64,000 nt of DNA from an uncultured Bacilli bacterium (GCA_910587065.1 CAJUMA010000004.1:62001-126000); one strand, 5' to 3'; positions 7,872 to 17,173 are shown, numbered from the stretch's first letter. Notes: generated by a model not told the origin, from the sequence alone. Numbers and translations are program-made.

Positions 7872-8471
7872 TTATCTATTATAGAATTCAACTACTAGAG
7901 ATTCATTGATTTCAGCGTTAAGTTCGCTTCTTTCAGGTAATCTTGTGAAAGTTCCCGTTAACTTTTTAGCATCAAACTCAACATAAGCAGGTCTTGTAAC
8001 ATTAGCTTCAAGAGCTTGTCTAATTGCTGGATGTTCTAAAGAGTTTTCTTTAACACTGATTATATCTCCAGGTCTACATTGGTATGAAGGAATATTAACC
8101 TTTTTACCATTTACTAAAATATGTCCATGATTAACAATTTGTCTAGCACCGCGACGAGTATTAGCCATTCCCATTCTGTATACTAGATTATCAAGTCTTG
8201 ATTCTAGTAATTTTAAGAAGTTTTCACCATGTACACCTTGCATTTTAGATGCTTTATCAAAAAGACGTCTAAATTGTTTTTCGTTTAATCCATACATAAA
8301 TCTAATTTTTTGTTTTTCTTGTAACTGGATACCGTATTCAGAAACTTTTTTTCTTCTTCCTGTACCATGTTGACCTGGAGCGTAAGCTCTTTTTAAGTCT
8401 TTACCATTTTCAAGTGTTGAAAAACCTAATCTTCTAGATTTTTTATAAGCTGGACCAGTATATCTTGCCAT
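7872..8471 (-). CDS. rpsD: 30S ribosomal protein S4
   Basis: 199 residues starting MARYTGPAYKKSRRLGFS. The ATG at 8471 is chosen because AGGAGAA lies just upstream and the family starts at this Met; an in-frame ATG seven codons earlier would put the ribosome site inside the gene. The S4 RNA-binding domain is clear (RLDNLVYRMGMANTRRGARQ, VNGKKVNIPSYQ). S4 binds 16S rRNA early in small-subunit assembly and in Firmicutes represses its own mRNA. Here it stands alone, as in Bacillus, with a structured leader. Confidence 0.98.
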   Translation of the reverse strand: MARYTGPAYKKSRRLGFSTLENGKDLKRAYAPGQHGTGRRKKVSEYGIQLQEKQKIRFMYGLNEKQFRRLFDKASKMQGVHGENFLKLLESRLDNLVYRMGMANTRRGARQIVNHGHILVNGKKVNIPSYQCRPGDIISVKENSLEHPAIRQALEANVTRPAYVEFDAKKLTGTFTRLPERSELNAEINESLVVEFYNR

Positions 8472-8632
8472 AAAATATTCTCCTTTCTTCATATTACGTA
8501 AAAAAAGGATTTTATCGTATTTAAGTTACTAGGGTGTTTAGTCATCTTTCCCTTAGGCAGTTTAAGTTACTAGAACTATTTCAACTAAACACATTAATAA
8601 TTAAATACGATGCTGCCTTCGTTCATTACGCA
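8472..8632 (-). promoter_or_regulatory. Structured rpsD mRNA leader, probable S4 autoregulatory site
   Basis: On the minus strand the leader holds nested complementary blocks: ATCGTATTTAA with TTAAATACGAT as the outer stem, and GTGTTTAGT with ACTAAACAC inside. A repeated TAGTAACTTAAA motif is also present. This matches the idea of a ribosomal-protein leader bound by S4. The assignment is based on position and pairing, not on a model match. Confidence 0.6.
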
Positions 8633-8638
8633 CTTAGT

Positions 8639-8667
8639 AATATACACTAATTATATGCAAAAGTCAA
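8639..8667 (-). promoter_or_regulatory. rpsD promoter
   Basis: Minus strand TTGACT (8667-8662), 17-bp spacer, TATATT (8644-8639). Confidence 0.7.
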
Positions 8668-8698
8668 TGATTTTATGGCTTTTGATATACTAGAAAAT

Positions 8699-9433
8699 TT
8701 AATTTTTTAATTTATAAAATAGGCGTTTGGCATTTTTATCTAATGACTCTTCTAAATGACTATAATCCATTTTTCTAATTTCTTTTATTCTATTAAATAC
8801 TTTTTTTCCATCATCTTCAGGAATACCACTCATGAAAGGATAATCAAGCTCAATTAATAAATTATCTATTGGGACATTTCTAACAACCTCTAAAGATTTT
8901 TTCGCATTTTCTTTAGTGATTGGTCTACCAACGGATATATAGCCATCTCTTTTTAAAATACTTTCTAAACTAAATAGATCTGGTTGGAAACAGTGAAAGA
9001 CAAAGCCATAATGGGCAGGGTGGCCTTTTAAGATTTTTAAAACCAAATCATTTGTATTATTAGCATGAATTATAATGGGTAAATGGAGCATATTTGCAAG
9101 TTCAATACTTTCAATAAATTTTCTTATTTGCGGCTTTAAATCCTCTGAATCATCAAGCCCTGTTTCTCCAATTGCAACAATTCGGTTAGATAATGCACTT
9201 GCTTCGGCAATCTTTAAAATATTCTCAATATTTCCTTCATATAAGGGGTGTACTCCAATAGCTGCATAGAATTTATCACAAAGCCCAGTATTTGCTAAGG
9301 CATCAATGCTTGTTTCTTCATCTAGTCCAACATTAATTACTTTATCAAGGTATTCTAAGTCTTTTACTTTCATAATTTCTTGTCTAACATCTTTTAAACA
9401 TTTAGAATTAATATGTGCATGAGTATCAATCAT
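8699..9433 (-). CDS. tatD: TatD-family metal-dependent hydrolase/DNase
   Basis: 244 residues; starts MIDTHAHINSK with the metal-binding HxH at residues 5 and 7. Other TatD landmarks follow in order: GETGLD, a His in LPIIIHANN, HCFQ and a conserved Asp in LIELDYPF. The TIM-barrel family acts on DNA ends or other phosphoesters in the cytosol. AAAGGAGAAA precedes the ATG. It is a single gene downstream of, and diverging from, the GH31 gene. The length is slightly short for the family (usually about 255). Confidence 0.88.
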   Translation of the reverse strand: MIDTHAHINSKCLKDVRQEIMKVKDLEYLDKVINVGLDEETSIDALANTGLCDKFYAAIGVHPLYEGNIENILKIAEASALSNRIVAIGETGLDDSEDLKPQIRKFIESIELANMLHLPIIIHANNTNDLVLKILKGHPAHYGFVFHCFQPDLFSLESILKRDGYISVGRPITKENAKKSLEVVRNVPIDNLLIELDYPFMSGIPEDDGKKVFNRIKEIRKMDYSHLEESLDKNAKRLFYKLKN

Positions 9434-9551
9434 AAAATTTCTCCTTTAAATGGCTTTATTATAGCATGTATTTCTTTTTTTCGTGTAAATTTTTAACTTT
9501 AATTATAATCTTTAATATGTTAAAATAGTTATAGAATAAAGGGTGAAGAAT

Positions 9552-11960
9552 ATGGCAGAGTTACAAGAACACTTTAAAATGAACTATAAAAGAATTTTAG
9601 CTAATGCAAATCATATTGTTAAAGGCAATAAATTTCGTATAACTGTTTTATCGGAATTATTAGTTAGACTTGAATACTCGGAAACTGGTTTATTTGAAGA
9701 TCGCCCAACTGAATTAGTTATGAACAGGAAATTTCCTGTTTGTCAATTTGAAAAAAAAGAAGACAATAAATATGTAACTATTAAAACATCATATTTTACT
9801 TTGACTTATCAAAAAGAAATGCCTTTTGTAGGATCGAAAGTATCACCTGATCAATATTTAAGAATAGATTTAAATGGTACAGATAAATATTGGTTTTTTA
9901 ATCACCCTGAGGTAAGAAATTTTGGGGGTTCAACTTTTTCATTAGATGGAGCTGATGGGAATGCCAAGTATGGTAGAGGTTTATACAGTACAGATGGCTT
10001 TGTTTCTTTGGATGATTCGAAAACTTTAATATTTAATGAAGATGGTACTTTAGGTAAAAGAAGCGATAAGAGAATTGACACTTATGTATTTATGTATAAA
10101 CGTGATTTTGGAGCTGCCTTAAGAGATTATTTTACGTTAACAGGTTATCCTCCGTTAATTCCAAGGTATGCTTTAGGTGTCTGGTGGAATAGAAATATAG
10201 TTTATGATTCTAAAGATCTTGAAAAGCTAGTTTATAAATTTAATAAAAACAGGATACCTTTGTCAATAATAATGCTTGGAGATAAATGGCATAGACAAAT
10301 GAGTAAGATGATATCAGGCTTATCTTTTGATGAAAAACTATTTAAAAGACCTAAAAGAATGACTGATTTTTTACATAGTAAAAATATTCGCTTAGCTGTT
10401 AAAGTAAACCCAATGGAAGGTATTAGTAAAGATGAAGATTATTTTTTGCCTTTTAAGAATGCATCAGGGTTAGAAGGAGATTTAAAATTACCTTTTAATG
10501 TATTTAACAAGAATGTTTTAAGTGCTTATTTTGATTACTTAATTCATCCTTTAATGAATTATGGTGTTGATTTCTTTTGGATAGATTATGACAATATAAA
10601 TGATAAAACTAATTTAAGAGCGTTAACACATTATCATTTTAATGATTTTAATCAAATTACTAATCGTCGTGGTATTACTTTGGCACGTAATGCGGGAATA
10701 GCCGCTCACAGATATCCAATTCACTATACAGGAGAAACAATTGTTAGTTGGAAAAACTTGGAGATGTTACCAACATATAATTCAACAGCTTCAAATCTTG
10801 GACTTTCTTGGATAAGTAATGACATTGGTGGATATACAGATGGTATTGAAGATGGAGAACTTTATTCTCGTTTTGTTCAATTTGGTTGTTTTTCACCAAT
10901 ATTAAGGCTTTCAGCTGATGAAGGAAGATATTATAAACGTGAACCATGGAAGTGGGATATTACAACTCAATCAGTAGTTAGTCAATATCTTCGTTTAAGG
11001 CATGCTTTAATCCCTTATCTTTACAGTGAAGCATTCCGTTATACGAAGACAGGTTTACCATTAGTTCAACCCTTATATTATCGTTATCCAGAGATATATG
11101 ATGAACCACTTTATAAATCCGAGTATTATTTTGGTTCTTCCCTTTTTGTAGCACCAATTACAACAAAAAGAGATAATTTAATGGACAGAACTATTTTAAA
11201 ATTGTTTTTGCCAGATGGAATTTGGTATGATTTTACAACAGGAAAAAAATATGCTGGTGGTAAAAGATATACAACATTTTATAAACAAGAAGATTATCCA
11301 GTATTTGCTCGTGCTGGTACTATAATACCAATGGCTATATTGGATGAGAGAAATTTAAATGATACTAAGCCTCCTGCATCTATGGAAATTCAAATATTTC
11401 CAGGAAGCAGTAGTACTTATGAATTATATGAAGATGATGGTATTTCTTCCCTTTATGAAAAAGGATTTTTTATAGTTTCGGATATAGATTATACATATCA
11501 GAAGAATAACTACACTGTAACTATTAGACCAGTTGCTGGTAAAAGTGGAATAATCCCACCACATCGTGCTTATCGGATAAGATTTAGAAATGTCCGCGAA
11601 CCTGATGAAGTAGTTATTAGAATAGGTAATGAAAAAGTTAAGGGAGCTGAAAGTTATGTTGATGATAATGACTTTGTCATTGAACTTCCTGCTTTATCAA
11701 CTTTAAAACAAGTAACAATATCTGTTAAGGGAAAAAACTTAGAGATAGATGCTTTAAGGCTTATTAATGATGATATTGAGTCAATCTTAAATGATTTACC
11801 TATCCAAACTAAAATTAAAAACGTTATTGGTGAAACTTTATTATCTAATACGGATATAAAACAAAAACGTATTGAAGTACGTAAGTTAAAGAAGTTGGGA
11901 GTTAATCAAAAATATATTAATTTATTTTTAAAACTTCTTGAATATTTGGCGGAAGTTTAG
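9552..11960 (+). CDS. Glycoside hydrolase family 31 (alpha-glucosidase/alpha-xylosidase type)
   Basis: 802 residues, start ATG 9552 behind AAAGGGTGA; a GTG nine bases earlier overlaps the ribosome site. The GH31 barrel is clear: VDFFWIDYDN carries the expected nucleophile Asp, WISNDIGGYTDG the acid/base Asp, followed by ELYSRFVQFGCFSPILRL and REPWKW. The N-terminal beta-sandwich and C-terminal beta domains (YEDDG) are present. There is no signal peptide, so it acts on imported alpha-linked oligosaccharides in the cytosol. The last 60 or so residues form an extra helical tail with no known role. The leuS promoter lies inside its last codons. Confidence 0.9.
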   Translation: MAELQEHFKMNYKRILANANHIVKGNKFRITVLSELLVRLEYSETGLFEDRPTELVMNRKFPVCQFEKKEDNKYVTIKTSYFTLTYQKEMPFVGSKVSPDQYLRIDLNGTDKYWFFNHPEVRNFGGSTFSLDGADGNAKYGRGLYSTDGFVSLDDSKTLIFNEDGTLGKRSDKRIDTYVFMYKRDFGAALRDYFTLTGYPPLIPRYALGVWWNRNIVYDSKDLEKLVYKFNKNRIPLSIIMLGDKWHRQMSKMISGLSFDEKLFKRPKRMTDFLHSKNIRLAVKVNPMEGISKDEDYFLPFKNASGLEGDLKLPFNVFNKNVLSAYFDYLIHPLMNYGVDFFWIDYDNINDKTNLRALTHYHFNDFNQITNRRGITLARNAGIAAHRYPIHYTGETIVSWKNLEMLPTYNSTASNLGLSWISNDIGGYTDGIEDGELYSRFVQFGCFSPILRLSADEGRYYKREPWKWDITTQSVVSQYLRLRHALIPYLYSEAFRYTKTGLPLVQPLYYRYPEIYDEPLYKSEYYFGSSLFVAPITTKRDNLMDRTILKLFLPDGIWYDFTTGKKYAGGKRYTTFYKQEDYPVFARAGTIIPMAILDERNLNDTKPPASMEIQIFPGSSSTYELYEDDGISSLYEKGFFIVSDIDYTYQKNNYTVTIRPVAGKSGIIPPHRAYRIRFRNVREPDEVVIRIGNEKVKGAESYVDDNDFVIELPALSTLKQVTISVKGKNLEIDALRLINDDIESILNDLPIQTKIKNVIGETLLSNTDIKQKRIEVRKLKKLGVNQKYINLFLKLLEYLAEV

Positions 11961-11966
11961 TATAAT
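11938..11966 (+). promoter_or_regulatory. Promoter of the leuS T-box operon
   Basis: TTGAAT (11938-11943), 17-bp spacer, TATAAT (11961-11966). The -35 and spacer overlap the 3' end of the GH31 gene. Confidence 0.8.
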
Positions 11967-11972
11967 ACACAC

Positions 11973-12157
11973 AAGCAGATGAAGAAAAAGTAGTAGATTA
12001 GGATTCTATTAAAGAGAGTTACTATTTGGTGGAAAGTAATATAGATGAGTAATTGAACTTGTTTTTGGATGTGATAGGATAACTCCTTTAAAGGTTTCGA
12101 GTATAAATTAAGGTGGTACCACGAGTTTTCGTCCTTTGGATGGAAACTCTTTTTTAT
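11973..12157 (+). promoter_or_regulatory. T-box riboswitch, leucine type, upstream of a small membrane protein and leuS
   Basis: AAGGTGGTACCACG lies at 12110-12123. The terminator arm GAGTTTTCGTCC pairs with GGATGGAAACTC and a T-run follows (12150-12157). AAAGAGAGTTACTATTTGGTGG gives the stem I landmarks. The best specifier candidate is TTG (12053-12055, Leu), by analogy with the ileS and tyrS leaders; CTT at 12058 is an alternative. Confidence 0.85.
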
Positions 12158-12173
12158 TAAAGGATGTGAATAT

Positions 12174-12518
12174 ATGCAATATTTGTTATGGTATGTGATT
12201 ATATTTATGATTATTTTACTTGCCCTCTATGTTGTGGAGTTTTATATTCCCTTAAGAAAAGAGATATTAGGATGTAGTAAAGTATTTAGATTTATTACAA
12301 AAAAGTATGACTTAAGTATGAATAAAAATAGAGTAAGGACATTAAGTAAATTAATAGTGGTAGCAAATTCATTCATTTTATCTATACCAATGACAATTGT
12401 TTTATTTGTCAAATTATCGTATTTTGAAGCTATTGGTATTTCACTTGTTATATTTATTGCACTTATACTTGGTATTTATAATTTAATAGGTTATATTTTA
12501 AAGAAGAAAGGTTGGTAA
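12174..12518 (+). CDS. Small membrane protein in the leuS operon
   Basis: 114 residues. It has an N-terminal hydrophobic helix (LLWYVIIFMIILLALYVV), a basic cytosolic stretch (KKYDLSMNKNRVRTLSK) and two more hydrophobic helices, so three membrane passes are predicted. A ribosome site (AAAGGATG) precedes ATG 12174. The stop codon lies 2 bases before the leuS start. It is under control of the leucine T-box, which suggests a link to leucine or tRNA supply, but the family is not recognised. Confidence 0.7.
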   Translation: MQYLLWYVIIFMIILLALYVVEFYIPLRKEILGCSKVFRFITKKYDLSMNKNRVRTLSKLIVVANSFILSIPMTIVLFVKLSYFEAIGISLVIFIALILGIYNLIGYILKKKGW

Positions 12519-12520
12519 TT

Positions 12521-15343
12521 ATGGAATACAATTATAAAGAAATAGAAAAAAAGTGGCAGGAGTTTTGGGAAAAAAATAAGACTTTTAAGACAGATATTAG
12601 AGATTTTTCAAAACCTAAGTTTTATGCTTTAGATATGTTTCCTTATCCATCAGGAGTTGGTTTGCATGCTGGACATCCTGAAGGTTATACGGCAACTGAT
12701 ATAGTATCAAGAATGAAAAGAATGCAAGGCTTTAATGTTCTTCATCCAATGGGTTATGATTCATTTGGTTTGCCTGCAGAACAATATGCTGTACAAACGG
12801 GCAACCATCCAAGTAAATTTACGGAAGAAAATATTAAAACGTTTACAAAACAACTTAAAGAATTAGGCTTTGATTATGACTGGGATCGAGAGTTAGCAAC
12901 ATCTGATCCTGCCTTTTATAAATGGACTCAATGGATATTTAAGAACCTTTATAATGATGGTTATGCTAAATATATTGATATGCCAGTTAATTGGTGTGAA
13001 GAATTAGGTACAGTTTTGTCTAATGATGAGGTTATTGATGGTAAAAGTGAACGTGGGGGATACCCTGTTGTAAGAAAAAATATGCGTCAATTATGTATTG
13101 ATCAAGCAGCTTTTGCTGAAGACTTACTTGAGGGCCTTGAAACTATTGATTGGCCAGCCTCTACAAAAGAGATACAAAAAAATTGGATTGGTAAGTCGAT
13201 TGGTGCTCACGTTAATTTTAAAGTTTTGGGTTTTGATGATAGTTTTACAGTTTTTACTACACGATGTGATACACTTTTTGGCGCAACTTACTGTGTTTTA
13301 GCTCCAGAGCATGAGCTTGTTGATAAGATAACTACAGAGGATAAAAGAAAAGAAGTAGATGAGTATAAAGCAGCATGTGCCTTAAAGAATGACATGGAAA
13401 GAACAGAACTTAATAAAGATAAAACGGGTGTATTTATTGGTGCTTATGCGATTAATCCTGTAAATAATGAAAACATCCCAATTTATATAAGCGACTATGT
13501 TCTTGCTAGTTATGGAACAGGTGCTATTATGGCTGTTCCTGCTCATGATGAACGTGATTATGAATTTGCTGAGAAATTTAATATTCCAATTATTCAAGTA
13601 TTAGAGGAAGTAACTGGGACACCTCATGAAGGAGAAACTAAGAAAAATTCAATTGTAGCAATAGTTTATGATGAGAAAAATAAAAAATATTTGACAATTA
13701 ATTGGGGAAAAAATGGGGGAAGATTATTTATTGGTGGAACTCGTAAAGATAATGAGACGCCACTTGAATGTGCAAAAAGAGAAGTAGAAGAAGAAACGGG
13801 ATATGTTGATTTAGAATTACTTAAAGTTCTTCCACAGGTAAATCATCATTACTATGCCTATAATAAAGATAAGTATTTTAATATTGAATGTACAGGTTTA
13901 TTGTTTAAACTAAAAAGTGATTTAAAAAATGCTCAAAATTTAGATGAAGATGAAAATTTCTTGGTAGAATGGGTAGATGAAGAGACTGTCATTTCGGAAA
14001 TTAAAGATGAGTTGCATAAGAAAACTTATGAATATTCTAAAAATGGTGGGGCAATGACAGGAGATGGAATCCATATTAATTCTGAATGGCTTGATGGATT
14101 AAATAAACAAGAGGCAATTGATAAAATGATTGAATGGTTAGAATCTCATAACGTTGGAAGCAAGAAAATTAATTATAAGATGCGTGAATGGATTTTTGCA
14201 AGGCAAAGATATTGGGGAGAACCTGTTCCAATAGTTCATATGGAGGATGGAAGTGAGTATGTTTTAAGTGATGATGAACTACCACTTTGCTTACCTGAAT
14301 TGAATGATTATAAAGGACATAATGGTCTTGCGCCTTTAGAGAATGCTGAAGATTGGAAAAAATACTCTCATGACGGTCTTAGTGGGGTTAGAGAAACATC
14401 AACTATGCCAGGAAGTGCTGGATCTAGTTGGTACTTCTTAAGATATATTGATCCTCATAATAATGATGAGTTGGCTTCACAAGAGTTACTTAAGCATTGG
14501 ATGCCAGTTGATTTATATGTTGGTGGTCCTGAACATGCAGTAGGGCATTTAATGTATTCAAGAATTTGGAATCATTATTTATATAGCAAAGGATTATCCC
14601 CAGTTAAAGAACCGTTTAAAAAACTAGTTCATCAAGGTATGATACTTGGTGAAAATGGTATCAAAATGGGTAAGAGATTCCCAGAGTATGTAATTAATCC
14701 ATCGGATATAATACGTGATTATGGAGCTGATACTTTAAGACTTTATGAAATGTTTATGGGTCCTCTTGAAGCCTCAAAACCTTGGAGTGCATCAGGTGTA
14801 GATGGAGCTAAAAAATTCTTAGATCGTATTTGGCGCTTATACACAGAAGAAAATAAAATAACCGATGAAAATAATGGGAATTTGGAAAGAATTTATCATG
14901 CAACAGTAAAGAAAGTTACAACTGATTATGAAAATCTTGCCTTTAATACAGCAATAAGCCAGCTAATGATTTTCATTAATGCCGTTTATAAGGAGACGAG
15001 TTTCCCAAGAGAATATGCAGAAGGATTTATTAAGTTATTAAATCCAGTGGCACCACATATTACAGAAGAAATTTGGAATGTAGTATTAAAACATAATGAC
15101 ACGATTGCTTTTGAATCATGGCCAGAGTATGATGATGATAAAATAGTTGAAGAAGAAGTTACTGTAGGTATTCAAGTTAATGGTAAATTAAGAGGTACTA
15201 TTACAGTTCCAACAGATGCTGCGGAAGATGAAATTAAAAATAAAGCATTTGAAGAGGAAAATGTTAAACGTCATATTGATGGAAAAGAAATTGTAAAAAT
15301 AATTGTTATTAAGGGTAAAATAGTAAATATAGTTATTAAATAA
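12521..15343 (+). CDS. leuS: Leucyl-tRNA synthetase with an inserted Nudix hydrolase domain
   Basis: 940 residues; start ATG 12521 (MEYNYKEIEKKW) behind AAAGG. The class Ia signature HAGH is at 49-52. CP1 editing-domain motifs are intact: FTTRCDTLFGATY and GTGAIMAVPAHDERDYEFA. Right after these, where Bacillus LeuRS has about ten residues before TGDG, this protein has about 130 extra residues (roughly 373-507). They hold a complete Nudix box: G406, E412, R420-E421, E424-E425, G427. Synthetase sequence resumes at MTGDGIHINS. The second signature reads KMGKR rather than KMSKS. The product charges tRNA-Leu; the Nudix part would hydrolyse a nucleoside diphosphate derivative, substrate unknown. 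Confidence 0.96.
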   Translation: MEYNYKEIEKKWQEFWEKNKTFKTDIRDFSKPKFYALDMFPYPSGVGLHAGHPEGYTATDIVSRMKRMQGFNVLHPMGYDSFGLPAEQYAVQTGNHPSKFTEENIKTFTKQLKELGFDYDWDRELATSDPAFYKWTQWIFKNLYNDGYAKYIDMPVNWCEELGTVLSNDEVIDGKSERGGYPVVRKNMRQLCIDQAAFAEDLLEGLETIDWPASTKEIQKNWIGKSIGAHVNFKVLGFDDSFTVFTTRCDTLFGATYCVLAPEHELVDKITTEDKRKEVDEYKAACALKNDMERTELNKDKTGVFIGAYAINPVNNENIPIYISDYVLASYGTGAIMAVPAHDERDYEFAEKFNIPIIQVLEEVTGTPHEGETKKNSIVAIVYDEKNKKYLTINWGKNGGRLFIGGTRKDNETPLECAKREVEEETGYVDLELLKVLPQVNHHYYAYNKDKYFNIECTGLLFKLKSDLKNAQNLDEDENFLVEWVDEETVISEIKDELHKKTYEYSKNGGAMTGDGIHINSEWLDGLNKQEAIDKMIEWLESHNVGSKKINYKMREWIFARQRYWGEPVPIVHMEDGSEYVLSDDELPLCLPELNDYKGHNGLAPLENAEDWKKYSHDGLSGVRETSTMPGSAGSSWYFLRYIDPHNNDELASQELLKHWMPVDLYVGGPEHAVGHLMYSRIWNHYLYSKGLSPVKEPFKKLVHQGMILGENGIKMGKRFPEYVINPSDIIRDYGADTLRLYEMFMGPLEASKPWSASGVDGAKKFLDRIWRLYTEENKITDENNGNLERIYHATVKKVTTDYENLAFNTAISQLMIFINAVYKETSFPREYAEGFIKLLNPVAPHITEEIWNVVLKHNDTIAFESWPEYDDDKIVEEEVTVGIQVNGKLRGTITVPTDAAEDEIKNKAFEEENVKRHIDGKEIVKIIVIKGKIVNIVIK

Positions 15344-15345
15344 AA

Positions 15346-15374
15346 GAATTCACGAGTTTTCGTGAATTTTTTTT
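15346..15374 (+). terminator. leuS terminator
   Basis: GAATTCACG (15346-15354) pairs with CGTGAATT (15361-15368), followed by T. Confidence 0.85.
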
Positions 15375-15399
15375 GAAATTTAGAAGTAAAGTTGTGGAT

Positions 15400-15756
15400 A
15401 TCGTATTGGCACTAAGGAGGGAAGTATATATAAAGATTATGTCATGCTTATGTGTGAGATATACGAAGAGATGGAAGAACTAGCTGGTAATGATGCGGGA
15501 AGAAAAGCCTTAATCAAAATGCTAAAAACCTTAGGAAGAAGTGAAGAGTTTATGACCGTAATGGATAAATATGAATATGAAAAAAATCTTACACACTGAA
15601 GAAGGCAGACAAGAAGGCTTAGAACAAGGTTCAGAACAAACAAAAATTAAAATGATAAAAAAGTTTTACAAAAATGGTGTTGATATTGAAGTAATTGCTT
15701 CTTCATCTGATAAATCAGTAGAGGAAGTAGAGGAAATACTTAAAAAAGTTGCTTAG
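15400..15756 (+). pseudogene. Frameshifted C-terminal remnant of an Rpn/PD-(D/E)XK family nuclease
   Basis: Two adjoining frames carry the familiar tail of Rpn (recombination-promoting nuclease, PDDEXK transposase-like) proteins. The first frame gives YKDYVMLMCEIYEEMEELAG...KYEYEKNLTH and ends in TGA near 15600. The second, from about 15571, gives EEGRQEGLEQGSEQ followed by a helical end. The pieces overlap out of frame, so a frameshift broke the gene, and the catalytic N-terminal half is missing. An AGGAGG just upstream is a leftover ribosome site or chance. Confidence 0.65.
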
Positions 15757-15938
15757 TTCATCATTTCAGACTGTTGACAAATAGAAAATGTTAACAGTCC
15801 TTTTAATTTGAAAAATATGTAGTTTAATAAAAGTGTTGCTTATATAATTCAAAAGCTTATGAGGTTTACAAATTGCGTTTTTTTTCATGTCTTTATCAAA
15901 AAAAGTCTGATATACTTACAATAAGAGAGTATGGTATT

Positions 15939-17144
15939 ATGAGAAGAAATTATAAAATTTTTATGCTAATTGCTATTTTAGTAATTGGGTTTGCTGCTGT
16001 GTCAACGACAATTGTAATTAATGGTTTTACAAGAGTAGGTACAAACGAAGAGGATTTTGATGTCTTTTTTTACAGTGTAACTTTAGATGATTTAATTGTT
16101 ACAAATGATGTTTTAAGCAAAGATAAAAAAACACTTAATTTTGCAACTAATGAGATTAATGTACTAGGGGAATCATCTACATTAAAATTCTCCGTTATAA
16201 ATAACTCTAGTCAATATAATGCGGAGGTAAGTATTGAATGCACTATTCCAAGCGGTGATGATTATACAGTTGAAGTAAGTCCTTTGAGTATGACTATAAA
16301 TGCTGGTAAAAGGTTTGATGGAACTATTAAAGCTACGTTAACTAAGGCTTTAATTGATGCCAAAGATGTTCAAATTAGTTGTACTTTAAATGCTAATCCA
16401 ACTTCTAGAACTTCTAGTGTGCCAAAAGTTGTTGATAAGAATATGTATGATGTTATTTTAGTTGGTGACAGCATTATGAATGGTTATGGCAATGATTTTA
16501 AGACTTTTGATTATTATTTAAAAGAAGCAGGATTAGTTCCCGAATCTTCTTTAGCAATGAATCTTTCCCAAAATTCTTCAATGCTATTTACATCTCCTTA
16601 TGTTGAAGAAAATCAACTTATATTAGATACTCAAATTAGAAAATATCTTTTTGATAAAGTAGCTAATGTAAAAGAAGACGCTTATATCATGATAAATGGT
16701 GGAATAAATGATTTGACTCATAATTTGCAATATGATAATTATACTTTGGGTGTTGCTTCGACTGATGAGTTTAATAATTCTTCGTATTTTCAAGATGTAA
16801 TGGCGAGTGATAATTTAGTATCAAGAATTTATAATATCCTATCGGGTGTAGGAATGACTTTTCCAAATAATAAAATTATTTATATAAAACCAAGATTACT
16901 TCCAGAAAGTATCATTAAAGAGTATTATAAAGATGTTGCATCAATTAATGCTGATATAACTTTATTTAATCAAGCAATAGATTTTTGGCAACAAAGAATA
17001 GGCAAGAAATATCCAAATTTGACTATAATTGATTCTAATGATTATGTTTTAGAAAGCGATTTAAGATATGCTCTTGTGCCAAACGATGGTGTTCATTGGC
17101 AAGCAAGTGCTTATCAGAAAATTGTTGAATCTTTAGCAAATTAA
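15939..17144 (+). CDS. Surface-anchored SGNH hydrolase with shared N-terminal module
   Basis: 401 residues from ATG 15939 (MRRNYK). This start aligns with the paralogs; an upstream TTG would add an unlikely leader. An extended -10 box (TGATATACT, 15908-15916) lies close. Residues 7-28 form the anchor (IAILVIGFAAVSTTIVING), followed by the family beta domain (DFDVFF, QYNAEVSIEC with C101, second Cys in ISCTL). The C-terminal half is an SGNH/GDSL hydrolase: GDS at 176-178 with the nucleophile Ser, GGINDL as block III, and DGVHW with the catalytic His near the end. It probably removes acyl groups from a glycan or envelope polymer outside the cell. Confidence 0.85.
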   Translation: MRRNYKIFMLIAILVIGFAAVSTTIVINGFTRVGTNEEDFDVFFYSVTLDDLIVTNDVLSKDKKTLNFATNEINVLGESSTLKFSVINNSSQYNAEVSIECTIPSGDDYTVEVSPLSMTINAGKRFDGTIKATLTKALIDAKDVQISCTLNANPTSRTSSVPKVVDKNMYDVILVGDSIMNGYGNDFKTFDYYLKEAGLVPESSLAMNLSQNSSMLFTSPYVEENQLILDTQIRKYLFDKVANVKEDAYIMINGGINDLTHNLQYDNYTLGVASTDEFNNSSYFQDVMASDNLVSRIYNILSGVGMTFPNNKIIYIKPRLLPESIIKEYYKDVASINADITLFNQAIDFWQQRIGKKYPNLTIIDSNDYVLESDLRYALVPNDGVHWQASAYQKIVESLAN

Positions 17145-17173
17145 AAGAGGCTAATTTGTAGTCTCTTTTAATT
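17139..17173. terminator. Bidirectional terminator between the SGNH gene and the HIT gene
   Basis: A perfect 11-bp stem, AATTAAAAGAG (17139-17149) with CTCTTTTAATT (17163-17173), covers the ends of both convergent genes. Confidence 0.8.

Noticed and set aside
15873..15938. Upstream TTG start for the SGNH surface gene
   Set aside because: It would add 22 residues before the conserved positively charged start seen in all paralogs, and a promoter -10 box lies inside.
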